Source: Malania oleifera
Taxonomy: Eukaryota; Streptophyta; Magnoliopsida; Santalales; Ximeniaceae
Assembly (NCBI RefSeq): GCF_029873635.1
Contig: NC_080419.1
Span: forward strand, 61,437,040 to 61,501,039
DNA: 64,000 bases
Reading direction: 5' to 3'
This document shows positions 1-12,525 of this stretch, piece by piece. Below the pieces are notes generated by a model that ran no database searches, was not told the origin of the DNA, and saw only the letters and a program-made list of their open reading frames with translations. Both the position numbers and the translations under genes were made by a program. Every line of letters starts with the position of its first letter. The first letter of the stretch is position 1.

Positions 1-36
1 CCCCCCCCCCCTTTTGGGAATACACCAATTCTAACA
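1..36 (-). repeat. Start of a family-C LTR, cut by the window edge
   Basis: Read on the minus strand this begins TGTTAGAATTGGTGTATTCC and then runs into a poly-G stretch. It is the same start as the family-C copies at 6500, 12526 and 35109. Only the first 36 bases are in the window. The host sequence to its right is a family-D LTR, so this is a fourth C copy sitting inside another LTR. The poly-C run at 1-11 replaces the GAGGGGGGTGAA of the other copies and may be a true expansion or an assembly artefact. Confidence 0.7.
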
Positions 37-692
37 CACACCTGTTTCCAAACCAAGATGTGATAGGAAAATCAATCTTATAGACGTAATATTTTGATTT
101 AGCTTTGGTCAACCAACCAAACTAAGTCCAGTTTTCGAACTGCACAACCCGTTATGGGGGTTAATCATGACATGCATCGGCCAAAAAGGAGTCTTGTATA
201 CATATTTGGGTATTTATGTGATTATGACATTTAATAGGTATAAATGATGTTTTGAAAGAAAGTACGGATTTTATTTATATATATGATCTACAGTTTACGA
301 ATGAAATTTTTATTCAAATAAAATGATTACTAACTAATTTTTACACTATAGCTCATTTTAGCCACACACTGATAATAATCTAGTCCTTACTTAGAGTTGT
401 CTCTCCCCGATAATTAATTCATATTTCAGGACATATCGAAGATCAGGCTTAGTGAGCTTCTAGGCGGGGTTAGAAAATATAGTTTAGGGTAAGTGTTTGT
501 ATAACATCAGTTAAATATGTTTTTATGTTTCACGTGATGTAAATATTGTTATTTGGAGATACCCATGTAAATATGGTGGTTTAGTACTCTAGTATTATAT
601 AATATTTAGGGTTTTAGATTATTCCCGCTGCTTGCATTAATTTTATTTATGGAAAGTGGCACCATGGACCCCACTAGGTTCGGGGCATCACA
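37..692 (+). repeat. Chromovirus-like gypsy LTR (family D), right part
   Basis: The reverse complement of this stretch matches the LTR at 34575-37857 over most of its length. Shared blocks include the 'aactggacttag', 'cccccat...gttgtgc' and 'gtgtggctaaaatgag' segments. Its right end, GGGGCATCACA, is the family-D LTR terminus. It is interrupted at its left by the family-C copy and is itself inserted in the 3' internal region of the outer gypsy element. The left half and left TSD lie outside the window. No coding sequence is seen. Confidence 0.65.
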
Positions 693-1702
693 GCTTATAT
701 GCTACATGCTTAGGTTGTATCATTTATATGACTTTATTATGCTCACTAACGAAGTTGTGAGTTTCTTGTGCATAGTTTCACATAATATAGCCAATGTAGA
801 GTTTTACCACTCTATGAGGTTTGACTAATGGTTCATTCGTTTTAATATTGTTGTGTAAGCTCTTGTACTCATATAGTACTTCCCAAGGTTAGGACGCACT
901 TTCACATAATTTGTAGCACTTAGGATTCTTTGAGAGCACTGAGAGAACAATCATGACAACTATGACATTTTGTGAGGTTTTGTTGAGCCTTTCATCTTTT
1001 TGTGAGTCATTACATGAACTCTGAGTTCACATAACTCAACTTTCCTTCTTTGGATATTCTTTGCATGCTAGTCTTTGTTTTTACATTTGCTAGCCCAGAG
1101 GTGATGTCTAGTGGGGAGATATAAACGTAGGTCGTATATCCTACTCAAGACATGAGAATTAAGTCACTCCTATAGATAGACCTAATTCATAAACTCCTTT
1201 TTGAGCTTAGTTTCCTTTCGGTAGCATAGAGATGGCAATAGTTGTGTGAATTGTCCTAACTAACCATGAAAGAAAAAAAATGTAAAAAGAATGAGAAAAA
1301 GAGGAAAAAAAAAAGGGGGGGGCGGGAATTAAAAATACATAGAACACCTGCTCCAAATCCAAAAAGGTCAAGCTAGGGACACAACACACATGTTCCTGCA
1401 CATAGGAAAATTCTTCAGCTATCCGATGCATATGATGTATTCACGTCTAGTCTATAAATAAGTCAATTTAGGGTGGTCTTGGTTAGATGTGGCGAGTAGA
1501 TGAGAAGCCGCTAGGGTGAAGGACCTAACACCTCATTAATAGGTTGGATCCCATTCGTATGAGACTAGTTCACTTCATTTTTAACATTAGTTCTTTGAGG
1601 TATGTGACATATTTGATCATGACATTCCTCCTCACATATGAGAGTGGACCCATCTTCTTGAGTGTTTTTTAGAGGATACTAGTGAGGCTGAGTCAAGACG
1701 AC
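693..1702 (+). repeat. 3' internal region of outer gypsy element A'', part 1
   Basis: Non-coding. The reverse complement of 3340-4480 inside element A and of 16500-17700 inside element B aligns to this stretch. Examples are the 'tctccccact' block near 1113 and the 'gaccacccta' block near 1470. It therefore belongs to a + strand gypsy element whose next pieces are 12300-12449 and 24184-24560. The 74-codon minus-strand frame at 1207-1431 is a chance frame through a pyrimidine-rich part. Confidence 0.7.
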
Positions 1703-2939
1703 TGGTAGGCTTGCCAAGGCTTGGGTCCTTAACTACCAAAAATAATATTTAGAAAACCTAACTATTTCCAAGTTCAGTAGAAAGTGGGTAAGTCGAATAT
1801 CGATCCATGAGGATTAGAGTGCAGTTAATAACCACTTCTAAATTAGTTTATTAAAGCTTTGTATAAAAAGAAGTGTAAAGGTGGGACTTTTGTGGTGTAA
1901 AGGTGGAGTTTTTCTAATAGTCCTAATGAAAGCATGTAAAATCTAAGTTAACCCTACTCCTACAAAGCAATGCTCAATCATGAATCTAACCTAGAATGTC
2001 GTGTGTGTAATCTAAGTTCAATCAGTTTACCATATGAAGCTAATCGAGAATCGGCTAAATGATCCAAGGAGTCATTCGATGGCATAGGATAACAAAGGTG
2101 CACCAACCGTCTAGAGCACGGTCGGGAATCGAAGTATACTCTATCACAACAATCACGAGAACCTCTCTAGGAGACTGTAGCCTACTACATGTACCTGACT
2201 GAAGCTGTAGAAGTGCTATCCTATTAGGGTTTACAAAGTTTGAATTTCAAATTAGGAAAGTTTGTAGGAAATCTTGCACGGCAAATTGTCGCTGTCAACC
2301 AAGTCACTCTCTTGTTTCCCCTAATCATGCCCTGGTCAAAGCTCCTGGGAAAGTAGGAATTTGAACTTCAATATTCTTTGACTCAATTGCACAATTGGGT
2401 CTTGTTAGTCAAGTTGATGGTCGAGGCTTGCAAAATCTCGATCTTCAAGAAATCTCAGGAACTCGACATAGTCGCCCTTCAAGGTTTCTTGGTCAACCAC
2501 TTGGTCGATGCTCTCGGTATTTCTTAACTTAGTAAGCTTTAGCAGCTTGCCCTAGTTGCCTTTAAGGGTCACATGGTCAAACACTTGGTCGACCATTGCA
2601 ACAATTCGATTACAGTCTGAACCTTGGAGTCTGTAGTGGATGACTTAGTCACCCTTTGTGTTACCAGTCACACCACATGGTCGAACAGAGTCTTCTTCTC
2701 TTTTGATGCTTCGAGGTTCTAGGGAGTTCATTGAACATCTGGTTTGAGCTTGAATTGTCCCAAATTCTCCCCTAACTTCTCGTGTCCCTTAACTCCTTGG
2801 TTTTAACCTATTTTTTCCTGAAAACACAAATAAACCTTGTGCAACTCCGAACGATGATAACAAAGGGTTACCTACAACATAAATGAGGATAAACAAAGGT
2901 AAATGAGGGCCTAAAATAGTACATTTTAGGAACACATCA
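1703..2939 (-). repeat. 3' LTR of element A
   Basis: 1237 bp, matching the 5' LTR at 10723-12299 almost throughout. It lacks about 337 bp that the other LTR keeps (11238-11574). The break lies between two copies of the pentamer CCTAT, so this LTR was shortened by deletion between short direct repeats. The polypurine tract lies just upstream on the minus strand (revcomp of 2940-2960, reading about AAGTGTAAGTTGAGGGTTG). Confidence 0.88.
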
Positions 2940-5140
2940 CAACCCTCAACTTACACTTTATTAGTCCTCGAGTAAAGCAAAAGCTAAGAAAATTAAGAAA
3001 AACTTGAAAATCCTATCTACCTCCTCTTTTGTGGGAAACACGATTGCATTTACCATGTGCAATAAGGCTTTAAACCCCTAGGTTGATCCTAGTGGATGAG
3101 TTCTAGTCTCGTGAGGGTTTCCAAGACAATACCCACAAACACCAGAGTCAGTGAACATAAGGTCATAGAACATGCAACATAGTCATGCCATTTCACATAC
3201 AAGTATATAACTTAATTACACATAGGCTCTTTCGTCCATAACTTCGTCATACACACAACTTCGTAACAAATTATACATGTTGGCCTCAACAATGTACAAC
3301 CATTATGAAAAACATAACTCACAGAGAATCAACCAGTAATTACAATTTAGAGTTAATATTATCATGTAAATTCAAATATGGACAGGACGCAACATAAGGC
3401 ATATGTAAAGTGCATGACACGTCACTATAAGAGTATCCCTGGACACCTACAGAACAATTGTCTTGGCTTAGCCTTAATATATTACTCTCAAAAACACTTA
3501 GGAAGATGGGTTCACTTTTATATAAGAGGAAGAATGTCATGATCAAACATCCTACATATTTTGAAGAACTAACACTAAGTATGAAGTGAACTAGTCTCAT
3601 AAGTATGGGATCCAGTCTATTTACAAGGTGTCGGGTCCTTCACCCTAGCATCTTCTCACCTACTCTCTACATCCAATCAAAACCACCCTAGAATGACTAA
3701 CTCATAGACCAGGCGTGAGTACATCATATGCATCGGACATTTGAAGAGTCTTTATATTTGATAGAAAATGAGTTGTGTCCCTAGGTTGACCTCTTTATAA
3801 TTGAAGCAAGCATTCTATATATTTTTATTTCTTTTTTACTTTCCTCTACTCATTCTTTTACCATTTTTTCTTTCATGGTTAGTTAGGACAATTTTCACAA
3901 ATTTTGTGGTCTTTACACAAGTCGAAGGGAACTTAAGCTCACAATGGAGTCTATAAAATTAGTCTAAATCTAGGGGTGGCTTAATCTTCACGTCTTGAGT
4001 AGGCTACAAAACCTAAGTTTATATCTCCCCACTAGACATCACCTCTAGACCAGCAAATGCAAGAACCGAGACTAGTAAGCAAAGTAAATTTAGAAAAAGG
4101 AAGTTGAGTTCCATAAACTCGGAGTTAAGGTCAAACACTCAAGAAATAGATGAAAGGCTCAACAGTACCTCACAAGGTGTCATAGTCGCCACAGTTGTTC
4201 CCTCAGTGCTCTCAAGGAACCCTTAAGTGCTACAAGTCACGTGTAAGTGCATTATAGACTTATAAAGTACCATGTGAATACAGGAGTTTACATAACTATA
4301 TTAACATAAACAAATCGCTTGTCTTTCCTCATAAGGTAAGAAAAGGATTGTATCAGCCATACTAGTTAAAACTAAGCATACATGACTCACTACTTCATTA
4401 GTGAGCATAACATGGTCATGGAACTAATAAGCCTAAGCATGTAGTACGAAAGTGATATACAAGTATGTGAATAGTATAACTAGTGCTAACATGTCATGAA
4501 ACAATCAAATATTCACTGAAAAATTTAAATTCTTGTCATTTTTGTGCTAAAAGAGTGCCATGTAGTATTTACCTACCCTCTACCCCCAACTTAAAACTTT
4601 AGTATCCTCACTGAAGTGTGGAAATAAAGAACTTGGAGAATAGTGAGGGGAATACTGCATGGGCTAATAAAAACAACCAGTGTACCTGCATATGTTAGAA
4701 GCACATTGAATCCATAGTAGCATGCATGCAACGATATACTAAGCACAAAAAGACATTAAGTAAAAACACCATGTAAATTGTATTAATTTCCAAACGCAAT
4801 ACATGGTTGTTAAGAATATCATAGCACAAGGACAACCTTTACAAAAGCATGGTGAAAAGTGGGAACAGAAAATACAACGAAAAGAGAAGAAAAGGAAAAC
4901 AATAAAAAATGTGTCGCAAAAGCACAGGACATCTCCCGAGAGCGAGCAAAATGATTCTAGATTCTTAACCCAATCCTAGTTCTCCTCAAGAGCTCCGTTG
5001 GAGTCATCATCAGATATGCCGCCACCCTCCCCCCCTAAATCAATGGATGCATTTGATGGAGCACTCGCCTCATATTAGCGAGCCTCATTAGAATTGGCAT
5101 ATGTACGCACCCAAAGAAGAGCCTGCGGGAACAGTGTAGG
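2940..5140 (-). repeat. Long non-coding 3' region of element A
   Basis: No convincing gene. The first ~1.5 kb next to the 3' LTR aligns with the equivalent region of element B (16408-17880), with the inverted pieces of the outer element and with 63051-64000. The short frames inside it (e.g. 3340-3600) are not conserved between copies. Its conservation between families with different LTRs is discussed in the findings. Confidence 0.7.
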
Positions 5141-6180
5141 GGTTGGAGGGGAGACTGTGGCTACATCGAGACAGATGCAACGAAGCATCTCGAAGATCGC
5201 TTGAAGTGCCCGTAGGATTTATGCTCACAACTTTGCTATCTCACAAAGTATTATGGAACGAAAGAGCTCAAACGCATGGCACAGGTGGCCTAGGTCATCT
5301 TCTGCTTGAGGCACAAAAGGGAGAGCGAGTTGGGGTAGATCTGCTAAAGGAGAAGACTCAGTCATGCTTGGAGAGATAGAGGATGGGTGGAGTAAAGAGG
5401 AAAAGATGCTCGATAGAGAAGCGACGAAGATTTGACCAAGAAGCAACAAAGGCAGGAGTTAAGCTTTTGATCTTCCTGACCAAGTCGCACCAACGCATCT
5501 ACTAGTCACACTTCACAGCACCCTTGGACTTTAAACAAGGGAATATCAACTCTCGACTAGGTCATATGCCAACTCAGTGCTGGTCGTGACCATGGTCAAA
5601 CCTCTTTGTATTTTCAAATTTCAGAACAAATTAGGGACTGGACCAGGTCACCCTTTTGCATGCTGGTTACCCCTTTAGTTGCATCCTCCAACTATCCTAA
5701 AACTTACCCTAAAGACTTTAAACCCTACTTACCCTACTATCTACACCCTATAGCCTCAAGAAGAAAAGAAAACTACTTAGGTTGCCTCTTGGAAGCGCTA
5801 AGTTTACTGTCTTCAACCATACGCATTAAAGCTTATTATCGAACTTAGCCAGGTTTGAAGCTAAAATTGTCCTCCCTCATTTCCTTATCAGCCCCCATTT
5901 GGCATACCCCAAACTTGAATTCTAAATCGGAGGGAAAATCATGAACTGCAAGAATTTTCTCACAAGGATCCTTCAGGACAAATGTAGAAGAGCTTTTAGG
6001 CTAAAGTGTTTCTTCCAATGGGTCCCTCCATAAAATTAAGGGAGCCTTTTCCCCCAAAAAATTTATCAATCATGTCTTCGTCCATAGCTTGGATGACATT
6101 AGGTGGATGTTGGGGAGCATGGAATACTCTCAGCCAAAGCTTTGCATGGCCCAAGGATGTCTCCATAATTCTTGTCCTAC
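5141..6180. other. Unassigned stretch inside element A
   Basis: Frames of 60-80 codons exist on both strands (5143-5379, 5225-5449, 5606-5848, 6006-6203). None matches a family I recognise, and all lie where an intact gypsy element would carry RT and integrase. I read it as decayed or rearranged pol/3' sequence. The junction between the protease remnant and this stretch marks the missing RT-integrase block. Confidence 0.4.
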
Positions 6181-6189
6181 ATTTTATGC

Positions 6190-6499
6190 AGGCGTTAGGC
6201 TAAGAAGAGACGTCCTAATAGGACAAGAATCATATTTCTGATTAAGTCATAAGATTCCATATCTAGGATAATGAAATCAACTGGGTAATAGAATTCTTCC
6301 ACCTTGACCAGCACATCTTCTACCATACCCAGGGGTCGTTTTATTGATCGGTCGGCGAAACACAAGGTGACCAGGGTAGGCTTTAGCTCTCCAAAGTGAA
6401 ATTGCTAGTACACCAAGTACGGAAGAATTTTCACACTCGAACCTAAATCTAAAAGAGCCCTATTAATGGTGTGATTTCCAATCACAAGCTAAATGGTTG
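6190..6499 (-). pseudogene. Gypsy retropepsin remnant of element A
   Basis: On the minus strand the translation contains TINRALLDLGSSV (about 6430-6475), the aspartic-protease active-site context typical of Athila/Tat gypsy elements (DLGSS/DLGAS). It is followed by a FGELKPT-like segment and VEDVLVKV. Element B has the matching LLDLGSNANLL and VEDILIQV at 19488-20072. In-frame stops are present. Its upstream part is separated from this piece by the family-C insertion at 6500-8488 and resumes at about 8494. Confidence 0.65.
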
Positions 6500-8488
6500 T
6501 GTTAGCTTTGGTGTAATCCCAAGAGGGGGGTGAATTGGTATTCTAAAAATTTCTCCCTTAAGTCAAACAACTAGCAGCAGTATTACACAACCCTAGGGTC
6601 AATCTAGGCAATTTCAAACCCAAACAGATATTTAACAAATAAACATAAACATATAGGTGCAGAAAATAAACTAACACCAGATATGTTATCAGGGTTCGGC
6701 CAATACTGCCTACGTCCCTGCCTAGGCACACCCACATAAGGATTACACTATAAGCTCACTTAACAAGTGTAGCAGCACCTAATACACTAGGTCAATTAGC
6801 GAGGATGACCTCAACCTAACCAATCCTTCCGAGCTGGATTAATGCCCCCTTAGGCCACGCCTGAAATACAATAGTATTTTTCACAATATAATAAGGTACA
6901 GTGATTATCCTTCTCAATCAAGCAAATAAGTATCAAATGTAATCAATCAACCACACATCAAAAGTATAGGTAATTGTAAGCTTTGTGACGTGATTTTTGT
7001 GCAAGCAACACTCAACAAGATATAATTAGAAATATGCTTAAGAGTGTTCTAACAAGCTTCTTTAAAACTAGGTTCAAAGATGGTGCAAACAATATTCAAA
7101 TCAACTCAAAAAAATTTTCCTCAAATGAAATATGCACAAGAATTGTTTAAAAAAATATATAGCTTGTAAAATATTTTGCACACTAAAAATATAGCAATAG
7201 GAATCTTGCAATAACAATGCAAAGATCCATAAACTAATGAGTTTTCTCAACATAAGATTTATCAAATTAAATCTGTGGGAAACACTCTTTCTTAACTCTC
7301 AAAAATCAAATAATCAACAAATAATCTAATGAGAGTGTTAAGCAATCTATATCAAAGCAATAAGCTCAATAAGAACTCTCCTATTGCTAGGATTAATCAA
7401 AGGAATGAGTGTATGAGAGTATTTGAAGAAGATTGGGCAAAATGAGCTTTTTGGGTTTGAGAGGATTTTTGCTAATGATTTCACTAATCTCTAGCTAATC
7501 AACACAAATGAGGCCCTATATATAGAAGTTGACCAAAATATAACCATTTAGGAGATAGAGGTCATTATTAGAATTGTTGTTAGATCAATCAGGAAAATAA
7601 ACCCCGTTTAATTATTTTTAACCTCGATAAAAAATAAACCCAAGAGTTTTCAGGTAGCTAAACCTTGGTTCAGTCGCCCAAATAGACTCAGTTTAAAAAA
7701 CCACTTTTGAAGGTTCGGGTGCCCAGGTGTGTGTTCAGTTTGCTAAATTGAGGCGATTTCATTTTGTCTACGTTTCAGCTACCTAGTCTCTCATTCGGTT
7801 AATCGAACTCAAGTGTTCGGTCACTCGGGGCCATTTTGAATGTAAAGTTCGATTAGTTGAGTTGGTGAGAACGGTCACCTCAGCTGTTTGGTCGCCCCTG
7901 GACGGTACGACCAATTATGTTCGGCCGCCCGAATCCAAGTCAACATGTTGAGTTGTCCATGGTTCGGTCGCCTAAGGTGTTTTGAACATTAAGTGCTCGA
8001 GCGCCCGACCTCTCATAGTTTTTCCTATTAATTCCATTTAGACTTCAATTTATTCCCCCTATCATTATAAGTGATTATGGGGACTATTTTGTGCACTTTT
8101 GTAGGGACCTAAGATCTTTCTAGGGTCATTTTGAATGGTCTCAAAAATTCGTCGTCGGTCGAGCGAAGGGTGATACCTAAGGTCTTTCTAAGGTCTTGAG
8201 CTTACAATTACCTACATGCATGACATGCAGAGATTAATACAAATCTTTTCCTATATTCACTATTATAGACCAATTAAAAATGAATGCAAATACAATAGAA
8301 AATAGGTCTTCATTCTTTTGATTCTTCAGATGCCATAAATGAAGCTTGATCTTCATAATCTGTATAGCTTGCTCAAGTTCCTACCAACAGTGCATGCTAA
8401 GGATAAACCTATTCAAGAAGCTCAGTGCACAGGTGAGAAACATTGGTTTTGTCATAATCAAAATGGGATCAAACTCATAGAGTTAATA
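6500..8488 (+). mobile_element. Family-C solo LTR, copy 1
   Basis: 1989 bp, starting TGTTAGCTTTGGTGTAATCC and ending AGTTAATA. It is flanked by the perfect 5-bp TSD GGTTG (6495-6499 and 8489-8493). It shares the head (ATCCCAAGAGG..GTGAATTGG), a 'GGTTCGGCC..CCTACGTCCC' block and the tail with the copies at 12526-14528 and 35109-37143. No gag/pol frame, PBS or internal domain is present, so it is best read as a solo LTR left by unequal recombination. The given strand follows the order of the shared sequence and does not reflect proven transcription. It splits the protease region of element A. Confidence 0.85.
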
Positions 8489-8493
8489 GGTTG

Positions 8494-10571
8494 GTGTGCC
8501 GAGGTCTTTTAGTTTAGGAGGGAGGTGACCTATTACCATTGAGCGCATGTGCTCAGTTAGTTTCACTTGTTCGTCTCTAGATGCCCTTGACTTTTGTTGC
8601 AACCGGTATAAATCCTAGAGGCCTTTGGCATACATAGGCTTTTTTCTTAATGTTATCTAAGAGGGGCTTATTGACCTAAATTCTTCTAAATGCATCCAAG
8701 ATGGACTCAGTGGTGGTCCCCTTCTTAGATGAAGAGGGCATAGGAAGAGCTACAGGGTATAGTGCTGAAGAAACATGAAATGCTCTATAAGGGGCATAGT
8801 GAGGCTTTGTTCCTCCAATAGTGGGTGAGGTGATCTCGGGATTCTTTCGTGCACTAGAGAAGGAAGTGGCACAAGTTTCAACCCTGGGTTCTATTCCCTT
8901 TTCCTTCTCATTCTCTCCCACATTCAACTGCTCCGCTATCCTTTTATTTACCATCCTACTATTCTGTAAAGTGGCTACTTCCTAAGCCTACTTGTGATAT
9001 GACATGGGATAAGCGTCCGGTTCACATTCTACCCCGTATTAGCCCTTAGGGTCCACTAAAGGCTAACTTGACAACTTTCCCTCATATCTCTGACTCAAGG
9101 AAGTAGCTAGTCACCCCATGGTGGCTTCCAACTTAACTATGGATTGGGAGTGGGAATGAAGGAGTTTCAATCTACTTAGCGATCAGCCTCAATGCCCTTA
9201 AGGGCTTTCAGCACTGTCCCCTGAAATGTATCATACTTGAGCTAAGGAGGGGACAGTTGCTAAATGGATGAAGATCTAGGGGCAGTAGTAGGATGATTTT
9301 GTGAATTATGGTATGGGTGAGGAGGTAGAGCATTAGGGCTTGTTGAGGTCTTTGGGCTTGAAAACTTGGAGCTTGTGGCCTCTAGGAGGAGTTGGGGGGT
9401 TGTTTCCAACCAAGATTGTATGTGTTGGAATAGGGGTCATTTGACGGCCTATCATACTAATTTTGGGTGGCCTTTACTTCTTCCTGCATAAGCTCAGGCT
9501 GGGGCAATGCATAGGGACAATTATAACATAAATGGGAAGGGTTGGAACAGAGAGCACACACTTTTGCACATGCAGCAGGTTGTGGTTGCTGTCTTAAGGA
9601 CAGGAACTGATCTAGCTTTCTTAATAGGGTGTGCAGAGTGGGGGCAAGGTCATAGCCTAGGATAAACTCATAAACTCCCCTAGGCTTGGAAGTAGAAGGT
9701 TCGGAGGGTCTACGAGCAGTAATAGTATGCTACTAAGAATTTTTAGCAAGGTTCTCAAAGATAACCCAAGCCTCATTCTCATGCTTAGTTAGGAAAGTAC
9801 CTCCACACGATGTATCTACCATCGACCTATCTCTCTTGTCCAACCTTTCATAAAAAGTTTGGACCAATTGCCACTTCGAGACCTAATGATGTGGGCACTT
9901 ACATAATAAGTTACTAAAGCGCTCTTGGGTCTCGAAGAATAGTTCCCCACCTAACTAGGAGAAACTAGTGATGGCTCTCCGCAATTGATTAGTCTTCCCA
10001 AATGGAAAGTACTTTTTCAAGAACTCATGCTACATGGTGGCCCAGATCGTCACCGAGTTCGATTCTAAGGACGTCAGCCAATATTTGGCATTATCCTACA
10101 GAGAGAATGGGAATAGCCTTAGGCGAAGAGCATTATCATCAAAATTATCAAATCAAATGGTGGAGTATATCCTGAGAAATTTATCAAGATGCTGATAAGG
10201 ATTTTTAGTAAAGTTCCCATAAAAAGTGGATAGCATCAAGATGATGGAAGTTTTGATCTCAAATTGTGTATCCTAAATATCTGAGAACCGGATGCAAGAC
10301 GGGGAGGTGTATGCATTAGGCACAAAGTAGTCCCTAAGAGGCCGAAGGGGTTGCTCTCCCACCATAGGTAGGTAGGGAGCACGAGGTTCAGGATTTGATC
10401 AGTGAGAACTGGTGGGTTTTTTGTGGCCATAACTTTTGGATCAAACGACTCAACAAACTCAAGAGTAGAGGTTGGCTTCCTAAGGGACCTACGGGATTTC
10501 CCAATCTCAGGGTCTATGGGAATCAGCTCTGGGTCCAAAGAACACAAACCAAACATACACAATTTAAGCAC
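8494..10571 (-). pseudogene. Gag remnant of element A
   Basis: From 5' to 3' on the minus strand it starts with an open N-terminal frame at 10236-10571. This is followed by an Athila-type gag core at about 9700-10230, with recognisable NALRLRLFPFSL, KYFPFGKTNQLRRAI and FLTKHENEAW segments broken by stops. Next comes the gag-protease linker frame at 8676-8954 (KKGTTTESILDAFRRI). A normal element would make the nucleocapsid precursor here. Multiple stops show it is dead. The + strand frames over 10395-10647 are shadows. Confidence 0.65.
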
Positions 10572-10698
10572 ATCGATTCAAAACTTCAAAGTAACAAAAC
10601 AAAAAAAAAATAATAACAAAGATAAAAGAAAAGGAGATCAAATATAAAAACAAAGCTATAACATGCCAAAATAGAAATTGGCTAATAACCATAACTTA

Positions 10699-10717
10699 AT
10701 CCCCGGCAATGGCGCCA
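10699..10717 (-). promoter_or_regulatory. Primer-binding site of element A (tRNA-Asp type)
   Basis: The minus strand reads TGGCGCCATTGCCGGGGAT, complementary apart from one base to the 3' end of plant tRNA-Asp(GUC). It starts 5 nt from the inner edge of the 5' LTR. This primer choice is common in Athila/Tat gypsy elements. It fixes the orientation of the element. Confidence 0.85.
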
Positions 10718-10722
10718 AAGTT

Positions 10723-12299
10723 TGGTAGGCTCGCCAAGGCTTGGGTCCTTAACTACCAAAAATAATATTTAGAAAACCTAACTATTTCCAAGTTCAGTAG
10801 AAAGTGGGTAAGTCGAATATCGATCCATGAGGATTAGAGTGCAGTTAATAACCACTTCTAAATTAGTTTATTAAAGCTTTGTATAAAAAGAAGTGTAAAG
10901 GTGGGACTTTTGTGGTGTAAAGGTGGGGTTTTTCTAACACCTAATGAAAGCATGTAAAATCTAAGTTAGCCCTACTCCTACAAAGCAATGTTCAATCATG
11001 AATTTAACCTAGGATGTTGTGTGCATAATCTAAGTTTGGTCATTTTACCGTATAAAGCTAACTGATAATCGGCTAAACGGTCGAAGGAGCCACTCGATGC
11101 CATAGGGTAGCAACGGTGCACCAACCGTTCGGAGTACAGTCGGGAACCAGAGTATACTCTATCACAATGATCACGATAACCTCTATAGGAGACCGTAGCC
11201 TACTATGTGTACCTAACTGAAGTTGTAGAAGTGTTATCCTATCTCTCAGGACACAATCACAAACAAGCGGTAAATGAAAGCGGATAAATGAAAGTAGTAA
11301 AGATAAAGCAGTGAATTGAAAGCATGTAAAAATTAATCCCTTGTAGTCGAGTCATCTGTCACTAACGCTTGTCCCTAAAATGGATGATCACCTAATCTAA
11401 CAAAGCATGTATACATCAAGCCCTTCGTATTCGATTTTTCTCTCACAAATGACTGTCCCTACAAGTGAATGATAGCTAATCTACAACGTGGCTCGCTTGG
11501 TGTTCTAGGTCTGTCACTAACCAAAAATCAGCCAAAAAGGAACCCAAAGTTCATCTTCAAAGCTATTATTTATACCTATTAGGGTTTACAAAGTTTGAAA
11601 TTCAAATTAGGAAAGTTTGTAAGAAATCTCACGCGGCAGATCATCGCTGTCAACCAAGTCACTCCTATGTTTCCCCTGATCGTGCCTTGGTCGAAGCTCT
11701 CAAGAAAACAAGAATTTGAACTTCAATTCAATATTCTTTGACTCAGTTGCACAATTGGGTCTTGCTAGTTAAGTTGATGGTCAAGGCTTGTAGGATCTCG
11801 ATCTTCGGGAAATCTCAGGAACTCGACATAGCCACCCATCAAGGTCTCTTGGTTAACCAATTGGTTAATGCTCTCGATATTCCTTGGCTCAGTAAGCTTC
11901 AACAGCTCACCCTAGTCGCTCTTGAAGGTCACATGGTTGAACACTTGGTCGACCCTTGCAACAATTCGATCTCAGTTAGAACCTTGGACTCTACAGTGGA
12001 TGACTTAGTCGCCCCTTGTGTTTCCAGTCGCACCACATGATTGAGCAAAGTCTTCTTCTCTTTTGATACTTTGAGGTTCTCAGGAGTTGGTTGAACATTT
12101 GGTCTAAGCTTGAATTGTCCCAAATTCTCCCTTGACTTCTCATGTCCCTTAACTCCTTGGTTTTAACCTGTTATTCCTGAAAAACACAAATAAACCTTGC
12201 GTAACTCCAAACGATGATAACAAAGGGTTACCTACAACATAAATAAGGATAAAGAAAGGTAAATGGGGGCCTAAAATAGTACATTTTAGGAACACATCA
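10723..12299 (-). repeat. 5' LTR of element A
   Basis: 1577 bp, the full-length form of this LTR. A copy of about the same size lies in + orientation as the outer element's LTR (24561-25935 plus 34025-34222). It contains 11238-11574, absent from the 3' LTR. The frames at 11738-12040 and 11929-12123 are not conserved with the 3' LTR and are not genes. Confidence 0.88.
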
Positions 12300-12449
12300 A
12301 TGACTGCTCTATAGGTGTCTAAGGGCAACTCGAGCGTGATGAATCATTCACTTTACACATGCCTTATGACTTTGTCTATCTATACTTGAATTTAAATGAT
12401 GATATTAACACTGAATTGCAATTGTTAGATTGATTCTCTACGAGTTATG
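12300..12449 (+). repeat. Outer gypsy element A'', internal region, part 2
   Basis: It aligns with the reverse complement of about 3310-3430 in element A. It continues the homology that stops at 1702 and resumes at 24184. Its ends carry the TSDs of two different insertions (ATGAC of element A at the left, TTATG of element B at 12445-12449). Confidence 0.75.
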
Positions 12450-12525
12450 TGACTCACTAAAAAAATGAGCAGCTTAGAAGCTATCCCAAGTATAGGAGTT
12501 CTGTCATGTAATATATAGTCCAAAG

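Larger units (their letters stand above)
1703..12299 (-). mobile_element. Gypsy element A (Athila/Tat-like, defective)
   Basis: It is bounded by two LTRs (1703-2939 and 10723-12299), both reading TGGTAGGC...ACACATCA on the + strand. A near-perfect 5-bp TSD flanks it (ACGAC at 1698-1702, ATGAC at 12300-12304). The sequence just left of the right LTR is complementary to the 3' end of tRNA-Asp, which sets the minus orientation. From 5' to 3' on the minus strand it holds a gag remnant, a gag-protease linker, a protease remnant and then a long non-coding 3' region. Reverse transcriptase, RNase H and integrase are not visible. It is interrupted by a family-C solo LTR at 6500-8488. It needs proteins from a related element to move. 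Confidence 0.88.
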
